Origin: an uncultured Megasphaera sp.
GTDB taxonomy: Bacteria; Bacillota; Negativicutes; Veillonellales; Megasphaeraceae
Direction of reading: 5' to 3'
Assembly: GCF_958350005.1 (NCBI RefSeq)
Contig: NZ_CATWFF010000002.1
Location: 1 to 38,601, forward strand
Length of the DNA stretch: 38,601 bases
Each line of letters opens with the position of its first letter. The stretch's first letter is position 1. Position numbers and translations under genes: made by a program. Below, piece after piece: positions 31,903-38,601 of this stretch. Under the pieces are notes generated by a model. The model was given only the letters and a program-made list of their open reading frames with translations. It searched no databases and was not told the DNA's origin.

Positions 31903-34035
31903 CTAAAAGTTAATGTAATGTATGTATTCGTCCTGAAAAGACGGTTCGTTAGCCAGTACAATTTCCTCGGCCCTGTGCCCCAGCGCCTGCATCTCCGTCA
32001 GGGCACTGTCGCTTGTCAGCACTGCCGCCGCTCCGGCCAGGGACGTATTGCCCACAGCCGTCGTCCGGTCCGTCAGGGCTGCCGGCAGTAAGCCGATGAC
32101 GGCCGCTTTTTCCGGATTCAGATAGTACCCGAAGCCGCCGGCCAGGTAGACGTGCGCAATATCTTCGTACGACGCGCCGGCTTTGGCCAGGAGCGTTTCA
32201 ATACCGGCGCGGACGGCGCTTTTTGCCAGCTGAACAGCACGAATATCTTTCTGATTCAGCGTAATGCGCCGGTAATCCAGTGTCGATGCCAGCGTAAAGC
32301 CCTGATGGAAATAAGGCTCTTTCAGCTTCCCTGTCTCATCGACCAGGCCGTTCCGCACGAGCTCTGCCATGCCTTCAATGACGCCGGTACCGCAGATGCC
32401 TACGGGCACGGCGCCGTCAATAGTGCGGACTTTGGCCCGGCTCCGTTCGATCGTAACGCCGCAGATAGCGCCGGACACACTGCCTGTCCCCCACGTAAGG
32501 CTGGCCCCTTCCAGAGCCGGACCGGCAGACGTAGAGGCCACAAACAGCTGGTTGTCATTGCCGATGGCCATTTCGCCGTTTGTCCCCAAATCGACGAGGA
32601 GGCGCAGAGACGAATGGCTCGTCAGGCCGCACTGCCAGATGCCGGCCGTAATATCGCCGCCTACGTAGGTGCTGATGCCGGGAAGGAGCGTAACGGAACA
32701 GCCGGGAATAGCCCGCTTGGGGCCAAATACGTCAGCCCACGAGTAGGTTTCCCCGCCGAGAGAAACGGGATGGAAAGGCCAGGCCCCCAGTCCGCGGCAG
32801 TCCCAGCCCATGAGGAGATGGAGCATCGTCGTATTGCCGGCTACAGCGGCGCGGTCAATCCGGCCTTTGGCCTGAGGATACTCTTTCAGCAGCTGGCGGA
32901 CAGCGTTGGCAATATCCCGGCGCACGCCCTGCTGCATGGCCCGGCCCTTGCCCTTGTTGGCGGCCTGAATGCGGCTGACCACATCGGCGCCGAACTGGCG
33001 CTGACTGTTGACGGCTGTCACCGTATGAACCGTTTTTCCAGCCGTCCGGTCGACAAGGGACACAGCCAGCGTCGTCGATCCCACATCGACAGCAATGCCA
33101 TAGGCATGCTGGCCGTCATCGTGCAGCCCCGTATCTTCCTGTTCCTGCGGTGCTGCCCCGACAGCGGCAAAACTGCCCGTTTCGACGGCAGGGACGCGGA
33201 CGGTTACGGCCTGCTTTGCCACAGCCTTGCAGGACAGACGCCAGCCAGCTGCCAGATCGGCCCTGGACAGAAGGCGCGCATCTTCTGCCGTAACCGGCAG
33301 CTCTCCTTCTACGACCTGGACACGGCATTTGCCGCACATGCCCTTGCCGCCGCACAGCAGGGGGACAGCTATCCCCTGCTGCTGCAAATAGGAACTGATC
33401 TGCACCCCTGCCGGGCAGGACACGCGCCGGTCCTCAGCCGGTGCTTCTTTGCGCAGCGTGCAGTCCGAAGCGGCGCAGCTGCTGCAGTCATGGCGCATAT
33501 GAAATACACTGGCGTCAGCCGATATGTTATAGGCTGTTGCCATGGTTTTTTCCGGCTTCAGCACCATATCGTCGGTCACGGAAACGCGCAGGGTCCGCCT
33601 GCCGTCCACGGCCTGCACCGCTTCGGCCACCGCCGACAGCGGCAGCTGACTGCCTGCTTCCAGCCGTTCGGCAATGCCGATGCCCTTTTCCCGGCAAATC
33701 CCTTCCAGCTGAGACAGGACCTGCTCTTCAAAGGCCAGAAGGCAGCTGTCAGCCATGGCGTTGAACAGGAGGCCTTCCGTATAGGCTCCATCCTGGAACA
33801 GCCGGTCTTTCTGCCCATCCACGGCAGGCCCCAGGGTCAGGACAGTCCAGATCATCGTATCTGTAAAAGCCAGGGCGGCCTTGGGCTGTATGAGGCGCCG
33901 GACCTGCGGCAGAAGCTGCTGAAACAGTTTCTGTCCCTGCGCCGTATCTCCGTCCTTATATCCGGCCAGGGCAAAGGTCTGAGCCGGATCGGGCATAATG
34001 CGCTGTCCCCGTAAAATGCGAATATCCTCAGCCAT
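31903..34035 (-). CDS. Fused corrinoid activator: MetH-reactivation-like + 2Fe-2S ferredoxin + ASKHA (RACo/DUF4445) domains
   Basis: 710 residues. Residues 1 to about 195 resemble MetH activation-domain proteins of anaerobes (TDTMIWTVLTLGPAVDG...AYTEGLLFNAMADSCLL) and end in a Cys cluster, Cys184-x2-Cys187-x4-Cys192. Residues about 205-290 form a plant-type 2Fe-2S domain (Cys228, Cys234, Cys237, Cys269). From about 305 to 710 there is a RACo/RamA-type ASKHA domain (YGIAVDVGSTTLAVSLVD, AVAGNTTMLHLLMG, LLVDLGTNGEMAIG, YLAGGFGYYLNPEKAAVIGLLP). Such proteins use ATP to reduce inactive Co(II) corrinoid to Co(I). It is 14 nt upstream of metH, so it probably reactivates MetH. ATG 34035 has GGGAG 8 nt upstream and overlaps pgeF by 8 nt. 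Confidence 0.88.
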   Translation of the reverse strand: MAEDIRILRGQRIMPDPAQTFALAGYKDGDTAQGQKLFQQLLPQVRRLIQPKAALAFTDTMIWTVLTLGPAVDGQKDRLFQDGAYTEGLLFNAMADSCLLAFEEQVLSQLEGICREKGIGIAERLEAGSQLPLSAVAEAVQAVDGRRTLRVSVTDDMVLKPEKTMATAYNISADASVFHMRHDCSSCAASDCTLRKEAPAEDRRVSCPAGVQISSYLQQQGIAVPLLCGGKGMCGKCRVQVVEGELPVTAEDARLLSRADLAAGWRLSCKAVAKQAVTVRVPAVETGSFAAVGAAPQEQEDTGLHDDGQHAYGIAVDVGSTTLAVSLVDRTAGKTVHTVTAVNSQRQFGADVVSRIQAANKGKGRAMQQGVRRDIANAVRQLLKEYPQAKGRIDRAAVAGNTTMLHLLMGWDCRGLGAWPFHPVSLGGETYSWADVFGPKRAIPGCSVTLLPGISTYVGGDITAGIWQCGLTSHSSLRLLVDLGTNGEMAIGNDNQLFVASTSAGPALEGASLTWGTGSVSGAICGVTIERSRAKVRTIDGAVPVGICGTGVIEGMAELVRNGLVDETGKLKEPYFHQGFTLASTLDYRRITLNQKDIRAVQLAKSAVRAGIETLLAKAGASYEDIAHVYLAGGFGYYLNPEKAAVIGLLPAALTDRTTAVGNTSLAGAAAVLTSDSALTEMQALGHRAEEIVLANEPSFQDEYIHYINF

Positions 34036-34870
34036 GAACCTCACTCCCTTCATTCCATACGATGACCGCCATATGACGGCCTGTTTTCTGTCCCTGCCGG
34101 CTTGCCTTGCGGTAGGAGAAAAACAGATCATCTCGTGTATACGTACATAACGATGCATCTTCCACATGGTCCCGGCGAATACCGGCCTGCATCAGCAGGA
34201 AACGATTGGCCTTGGGCAGGTCAAACACATACTTTCCGGCCTTCGTCGGCCGGGCCAGTTCCTCCATTTCCACAGGGGAAAAGAGAGGCGAAAAGGCATC
34301 GATCACATCCTGTCCCACTTCAAAAGCGGCACTGCCAATAGCCGGCCCCACCGCAGCCAGCACATCAGCCGGATCGGTCCCATAGGCATCCTTCATCTGC
34401 CGGAGCACGACAGCCCCAATATTGCCGGCTGTGCCGCGCCAGCCGCCGTGCGCCACTGCTACGGCATGATGGACAGGATCACAAAACAGCAGGGGCGTGC
34501 AGTCAGCAAAATTCATGGTCAAAGGCACACCGGCTTCATCGGTCATAAGGCCGTCACAATCGGGAATAGCCCCATCCCGGACCAGGGCACCCCGTCCCCG
34601 GTCAGCCTGCCCGGCACGGACCACATGGATGCCGTGCACCTGATTACAGCAGACAATCTGCGCTGGATCGATCTTGAGAGCCGATAAAAAGCGGCGCCTG
34701 TTTTCCCGCACTGCCGCCGGGTCATCGCCGCTGGCAAAGCTCATGTTCAGCGACGAAAACACACCTGTACTGACGCCGCCTGTGCGGGTCGATACGGCAG
34801 CCGTAACGGCCGGCACAGCGTCAAATATAGAAAATGTTACCACAGAAAGAGTTTCTGTTTCTTTCAGCAT
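34028..34870 (-). CDS. pgeF: Peptidoglycan editing factor PgeF / multicopper-polyphenol-oxidase-like (YfiH, DUF152)
   Basis: 280 residues of the YfiH/DUF152 fold. The conserved zinc site is intact: His79 in CNQVHG, Cys124 in FADCTPLLF and His141 in VAHGGWRG. Family members have been reported to remove wrongly inserted residues from peptidoglycan precursors and to show purine-nucleoside phosphorylase/deaminase activity; which applies here is unknown. It is first in the operon with the activator and metH, overlapping the activator start by 8 nt. AAGGA lies about 10 nt before the ATG. No B12 or SAM riboswitch is recognisable in the 90-nt upstream gap. Confidence 0.9.
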   Translation of the reverse strand: MLKETETLSVVTFSIFDAVPAVTAAVSTRTGGVSTGVFSSLNMSFASGDDPAAVRENRRRFLSALKIDPAQIVCCNQVHGIHVVRAGQADRGRGALVRDGAIPDCDGLMTDEAGVPLTMNFADCTPLLFCDPVHHAVAVAHGGWRGTAGNIGAVVLRQMKDAYGTDPADVLAAVGPAIGSAAFEVGQDVIDAFSPLFSPVEMEELARPTKAGKYVFDLPKANRFLLMQAGIRRDHVEDASLCTYTRDDLFFSYRKASRQGQKTGRHMAVIVWNEGSEVHG

Positions 34871-34960
34871 GCCATCTATCTTCCTTTCTTTTACTGCATA
34901 ATGTATCTGCCAGACAGAAATGGAACTTCAGGAAACAAACAACGTCTCCCCTGAGAGAAC

Positions 34961-35959
34961 CTATTTGCCTGGTACATATCGATTTACAAAATCCCGGATT
35001 TCCAGAAGAGCGTACGCCGACTCCTTCATCTCTGGCAGAAGCAGGACAAAGTCATGGGGCATCTGGGGATACACCGTCAGCGTCACTTCGGTGCCGTCAG
35101 CTGCCGCTTTGGCCGCCAGGGCCTGGCATTCCGACAAAAACACTTCATGCCCGCCGGCCTGTATGAGCATGGGCGCCAGATCGCTCAGGTCGGCATGGAC
35201 CAGAGAAAGGCGCGGGTCCCGGAGATCCATCGTCCCGGCATAGGCAGGATGCACCACTTCATCGCTCAGGGGCTTGCCAGTTCCGAGAATGAGATCCTTC
35301 CCGGCGTTTTCCGTCCTTGAAGGCGAAGCCGATTCAAAATCAGCCCACGGCGACTGGAGAATCAGCGCCCCTGGCTGGGGCAGGTGATGGTCCCGCACAT
35401 ATACGGCCAGGGCAATGGCCAGATTGCCGCCAGCAGAATCACCGGCTACAACAATATGCTCCGCCGCAACGCCCTGCTCCAGCAGGCCCTGATAGACCCG
35501 GACCGCATCCTCCAGAGCTGCCGGATACGTATGCTGCGGCGCCAGGCGATAGTCTGCATAATACACAGAAGCGGCCTGGATGAGCGCCCCTTGCCGCAGG
35601 CCCAGAAGGCGGTTCATATTGCTCAGGCCCAGTACATAGCCGCCGCCATGGAGCTGCAGCAGCACGCGGTCGGTCTGCTTCACTTCGGCCGTCATCTGTT
35701 CCACAGGAACCGTTCCGACCTGTCCTTTCGTCCAGGTCCATCCGTCGGGAACCATAAAAGAATGATGTTTCCGCTGGGGATCAAACAGGCGCTGCAGCTC
35801 CTGCTGCATATATGCCTGCTTTTCCTGTCCCTTCAGAGTCACAGCCTGTTCCGGCGCAGGGACCGACAGCGGCGCAGCCCACGCTGCAGCATAAACTGCG
35901 ATACTCAGCACAACAGCCAGTCCAAACTGCACCAGTGCCTGCCATCTCCTTCGTTTCAT
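34961..35959 (-). CDS. Secreted alpha/beta hydrolase (HSL-family esterase)
   Basis: About 332 residues. An N-terminal signal (MKRRRW then a hydrophobic stretch ending AAAWAAPLS) points to export. The hormone-sensitive-lipase motifs are HGGGYVLGL (oxyanion hole) and VVAGDSAGGNLAIAL (nucleophile Ser); the acid and His lie in QAGGHEVFLSEC and PQMPHDFVLLL. The substrate is probably a small acyl ester, unknown. The frame is open to 36076, but the GGAGGA at 35966-35971 fits ATG 35959 (7 nt); ATG 35962 is an alternative. It ends 90 nt before pgeF in the same direction. Confidence 0.88.
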   Translation of the reverse strand: MKRRRWQALVQFGLAVVLSIAVYAAAWAAPLSVPAPEQAVTLKGQEKQAYMQQELQRLFDPQRKHHSFMVPDGWTWTKGQVGTVPVEQMTAEVKQTDRVLLQLHGGGYVLGLSNMNRLLGLRQGALIQAASVYYADYRLAPQHTYPAALEDAVRVYQGLLEQGVAAEHIVVAGDSAGGNLAIALAVYVRDHHLPQPGALILQSPWADFESASPSRTENAGKDLILGTGKPLSDEVVHPAYAGTMDLRDPRLSLVHADLSDLAPMLIQAGGHEVFLSECQALAAKAAADGTEVTLTVYPQMPHDFVLLLPEMKESAYALLEIRDFVNRYVPGK

Positions 35960-36116
35960 CATCTGTCCTCCGTCATCGAAAAGGCTATCCTGCTCAGGAA
36001 TACATAACCACCAATTATACGTATTATAGCATGAGAGAGGCATAGAAAAACAGTAGTATTCACAGGGAACCGTCATTTTTCCGCAAAGGCGGGCGGCGAA
36101 AAGGCGCCCTGTACAG

Positions 36117-36154
36117 TTGCCATTTTGTGCATCCTTACTTATAATGATAAGTAA
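36117..36154 (+). promoter_or_regulatory. Promoter with palindromic operator before the FAH-family gene
   Basis: TTGCCA (36117-36122), 17 nt, TATAAT (36140-36145). A perfect palindrome, TTACTTAT-AATG-ATAAGTAA (36135-36154), covers the -10 box. AAAGGAG lies before the start codon. Confidence 0.75.
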
Positions 36155-36175
36155 TCAACCAAAGGAGTGATACCA

Positions 36176-37078
36176 ATGATCATCAAAAAGCTGCTGACCT
36201 ATGAAGATATGGGCCTCATCCAGTGGGGCGTCTTAAATGAAGAAGAAACAGGCGTATACGGCGCCATTGCCCTGGAAGAAGCCTTCTTTACGCCCCTGCC
36301 GGAAACACTGCTCGAATTCATCCGCCAGGGAAATGAAGGCCTCCTGGCCCTGGGAGATGCGCTGGAACAAAACGAAAAAACAGGAGCCGTCAAAGCACAG
36401 CCCCTGGACACGATACGCATTATGGCGCCTATTCCTCACCTGGAACGCAACGTCTTCTGCGTCGGCAAAAACTATGCCGACCACATTGCCGAATTCGACA
36501 AGACAGCCATTCCCAACGTCCCCAAATTCCCCTGGATTTTTACGAAAGCCACGACAGCCGTCATCGGCCCGGAAGACAAAATCGACTCGCACCCAGGCGT
36601 AACCAGTGCCATTGATTACGAAGGGGAACTGGCCGTCATCATCGGCAAAGAAGGATCGGATATTCCCATTGGCGAGGCCATGGATCACGTATACGGCTTT
36701 ACCATTCTCAACGACGTTACAGCCCGGGATCTGCAGGCCAACCACGTCCAGTGGTTCCACGGCAAAAGCCTGGACACCTTCTGCCCCATGGGGCCGTTCC
36801 TGCTGCTCCGCGATGCCGCTCCCGACACCTTTGACGTCGTCACCAAAGTAAACGGCGAAGTACGGCAGGACGCATCGACAAACGAATTTATCTTCACCAT
36901 TCCCCAGCTGATTCAGACCATCTCCCAGGGTACGACCCTCCTGCCTGGCGACGTCATCGCAACAGGCACGCCGTCCGGCGTCGGCGTCGGCTTCAACCCG
37001 CCGAAATACATCCACAAGGGAGACACTGTAGAAATTTCCATCTCCTCCATCGGCACCCTGACCAATACGGTAAAATAG
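36176..37078 (+). CDS. Fumarylacetoacetate hydrolase (FAH) family protein
   Basis: About 300 residues. A short N-terminal domain is followed by the FAH catalytic fold: VFCVGKNYADHIAEF (about 95-110), PWIFTKATTAVIGPEDKI, metal-binding acids in SAIDYEGELAVIIGKEG, VYGFTILNDVTARDLQ, WFHGKSLDTFCPMGPFLL and GDVIATGTPSGVGVGF. Family enzymes hydrolyse or decarboxylate acylpyruvates or other 2-oxo acids with a divalent metal; the exact substrate is not evident. ATG 36176 sits 8 nt after GGAG; the in-frame GTG at 36167 is too close. It is monocistronic, with its own operator and terminator. Confidence 0.9.
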   Translation: MIIKKLLTYEDMGLIQWGVLNEEETGVYGAIALEEAFFTPLPETLLEFIRQGNEGLLALGDALEQNEKTGAVKAQPLDTIRIMAPIPHLERNVFCVGKNYADHIAEFDKTAIPNVPKFPWIFTKATTAVIGPEDKIDSHPGVTSAIDYEGELAVIIGKEGSDIPIGEAMDHVYGFTILNDVTARDLQANHVQWFHGKSLDTFCPMGPFLLLRDAAPDTFDVVTKVNGEVRQDASTNEFIFTIPQLIQTISQGTTLLPGDVIATGTPSGVGVGFNPPKYIHKGDTVEISISSIGTLTNTVK

Positions 37079-37112
37079 ATACGGGAACCTGCACCTTGTA
37101 AGCAATAAAGGT

Positions 37113-37152
37113 GCTGTAACAAAATGAGTTTTTTCTCCCATTTTGTTACAGC
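37113..37152 (+). terminator. Terminator after the FAH-family gene
   Basis: A perfect 14-bp stem: GCTGTAACAAAATG (37113-37126) pairs with CATTTTGTTACAGC (37139-37152), followed by CCTTCTTT. Confidence 0.85.
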
Positions 37153-37289
37153 CCTTCTTTGTAATGGATGAAAGCTATTCAGAACGGTAACTACCAGTAT
37201 ATATCATAACAGACAAGTAGGTTTCATTACCAATGAGTTCCAGTCAACTGAAATTTCCACAACAACTTGACACTGTCCAAACTCCCTAA

Positions 37290-37482
37290 TCATGTTGACG
37301 TTCTGCAGATGTTCCCATATACTGATGGCAGAAGAATCTGTATCAGGTAATGGCTGGTTAGACCCTTCCTGCGAGAAGAATTTCCAGAGAGATTACTGCC
37401 TGATGCAGGTTCTTTTTCTATACCTGAATCGCCTCCACACAAAAGTAAAGTAAAAGTATCACCAAGGTACACCGCATCAATA
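37290..37482 (-). pseudogene. Possible remnant of a RelE/HigB-like toxin gene, in the gap before the CRISPR array
   Basis: The gap 37153-37482 has no intact gene. Just left of the first degenerate repeat the minus strand reads DAVYLGDTFTLLLCGGD, which resembles the C-terminal strand of RelE/HigB-type addiction toxins (LLLCGGD followed by a short charged helix). After that the reading becomes low-quality and stops at 37290, with no antitoxin. This is a weak resemblance from memory. Confidence 0.3.
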
Positions 37483-38601
37483 ATTTCAAGTCATGCACCC
37501 ACACGGGGTGTAACATATGGGCTATATAATGGTAACGCCAATCATTGGGATTTCAATCCTCGCACCCGCACGGGGGGCGACAGGGATTGACAAGCAGGGC
37601 TTCCCGGACGTAATCATTTCAATCCACGCACCCGCACGGGGTGCGACTAATCTTCACCTACTTTTACAGCTACCAGCGTTATTTCAATCCACGCACCCGC
37701 ACGGGGTGCGACTAGAAACTTTGTTCGCCTGAGTATGGTTCAATATATTTCAATCCACGCACCCGCACGGGGTGCGACGTAATGCAGTATATCATGCAGG
37801 AAATCCTGCACATATTTCAATCCACGTACCCGCACGGGGTGCGACAGCATTATATTGTCAATCAGTTCAACATCTAAAAATTTCAATCCACGCACCCGCA
37901 CGGGGTGCGACTTTCCCGGCTATGGGCTATTGAGCGGGTTGGCACAATTTCAATCCACGCACCCGCACGGGGTGCGACGTAGGCGACAACCTGGAGGCAC
38001 AGATGCAGGATCCATTTCAATCCACGCACCCGCACGGGGTGCGACGTTGATTGTGTTATTCCTGGCACACCGATCAACAAATTTCAATCCACGCACCCGC
38101 ACGGGGTGCGACACGAATTGATGGACAGCATTGTCAATCATACACAATTTCAATCCACGCACCCGCACGGGGTGCGACCAGGACGCCGCCGCCGCCAAAA
38201 CGTACTATGACATATTTCAATCCACGCACCCGCACGGGGTGCGACACTGCTGAACCTGCCGAAATCGGCGGTTATTTGGGATTTCAATCCACGCACCCGC
38301 ACGGGGTGCGACCCCAAAAAAGCACCGCGAATCTCCAGAGTTACCCATTTCAATCCACGCACCCGCACGGGGTGCGACAAAAGGCACTGCAGTCGAAAGA
38401 TTCACCAGAATTATTTCAATCCACGCACCCGCACGGGGTGCGACTCGCTGCTGCGGGTCGGCGTTGCCCTTGTCTTTATATTTCAATCCACGCACCCGCA
38501 CGGGGTGCGACGCTGAAATCGGCAACCCCGTTGACGGCGTATCCCCATTTCAATCCACGCACCCGCACGGGGTGCGACCCCAAAAAAGCACCGCGAATCT
38601 C
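37483..38601 (-). CRISPR. CRISPR array, type I-C-like repeats, 17 repeats visible, runs off the right edge
   Basis: A 32-nt repeat, on the plus strand starting ATTTCAATCC and ending GGTGCGAC, alternates with 33-35-nt spacers. Repeats start at 37483, 37550, 37616, 37681, 37747, 37814, 37880, 37947, 38014, 38081, 38147, 38214, 38281, 38347, 38413, 38480 and 38547. The minus strand reads GTCGCACC...GGATTGAAAT, the usual I-C orientation, so transcription is probably leftward. The leftmost repeat has 6 mismatches, the second 2 and the sixth 1; the rest are identical. Decay at the left marks the leader-distal end, so leader and cas genes should lie right of the window. Type is inferred from repeat and orientation only. 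Confidence 0.96.
38281..38335. repeat. 55-nt segment repeated exactly at the window end
   Basis: The repeat plus the first 23 nt of its spacer (38281-38335) is identical to 38547-38601, the last 55 bases. The bases before the two copies differ (G at 38280, C at 38546), so the match is exactly 55 nt, limited on the right by the window end. Confidence 0.97.

Noticed and set aside
32152..34014. 620-codon plus-strand frame opposite the corrinoid activator
   Set aside because: Antisense shadow; no start signal and low-quality composition.
34871..34960. B12 or SAM riboswitch before the pgeF-activator-metH operon
   Set aside because: The 90-nt gap is too short for a cobalamin riboswitch and shows none of the SAM-riboswitch landmarks I know.
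37883..38525. Small minus-strand frames with repeated SHPVRVRGLK or VAPRAGAWIE
   Set aside because: These are translations of the CRISPR repeats, not proteins.

Overview
The window is a dense bacterial chromosome segment, roughly half GC by eye. Gene content and synteny point to the Bacillota, most likely the Negativicutes (a Megasphaera-like anaerobe). The pointers are a sigH/yacP/rlmB/mrnC/cysS/gltX block joined to secG-rnr-smpB, an ispD-ispF fusion, fhs with a stand-alone cyclohydrolase, a MetH without reactivation domain beside a RACo-like activator, and a type I-C-like CRISPR array. The genus is inference only.

Left part (1-6.2 kb): a DUF819 membrane protein runs off the left edge. It is followed by a one-carbon operon, fhs-fchA, read leftward behind a ZTP (pfl) riboswitch with an overlapping terminator. 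Next come a CsoR-type copper repressor and a metal P-type ATPase that has lost its centre (pseudogene). Each of the two has an ATACC-N6-GGTAT operator-like palindrome at its promoter. A small guanine-deaminase-like enzyme closes this part.

Central leftward block (6.2-23 kb): translation, RNA and envelope housekeeping genes. In transcription order these are a HAD phosphatase, radA, the PIN/TRAM protein, ispDF and gltX, then, after a terminator, an Rpn-family nuclease embedded in broken copies of its own family. A cysteine T-box leader then precedes cysS-mrnC-rlmB-yacP-sigH, followed by secG, rnr and smpB. Acetate kinase and a lipoprotein form a separate leftward unit, divergent from tmcAL and gltS.

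Right part (25.7-38.6 kb): a tyrosine recombinase sits beside a tRNA-Ser(CGA) gene. Next is a likely vitamin B6 operon (ECF S component, pyridoxamine kinase, TatD-linked-type radical SAM protein) with a structured leader. Then comes pgeF, a fused corrinoid activator and metH, then a secreted esterase and a FAH-family enzyme with a palindromic operator. The window ends inside a CRISPR array of 17 visible repeats. The repeats decay toward the left, so the leader and any cas genes should lie beyond the right edge.

Most notable: the fused MetH-reactivation-like/ferredoxin/ASKHA protein encoded directly before a MetH lacking that domain; the vitamin B6 plus radical SAM operon with a structured leader; the gutted ATPase under intact CsoR-like operators; the Rpn mosaic; and an exact 55-nt match between the window's end and an earlier part of the array (a duplicated spacer or an assembly/strain effect).
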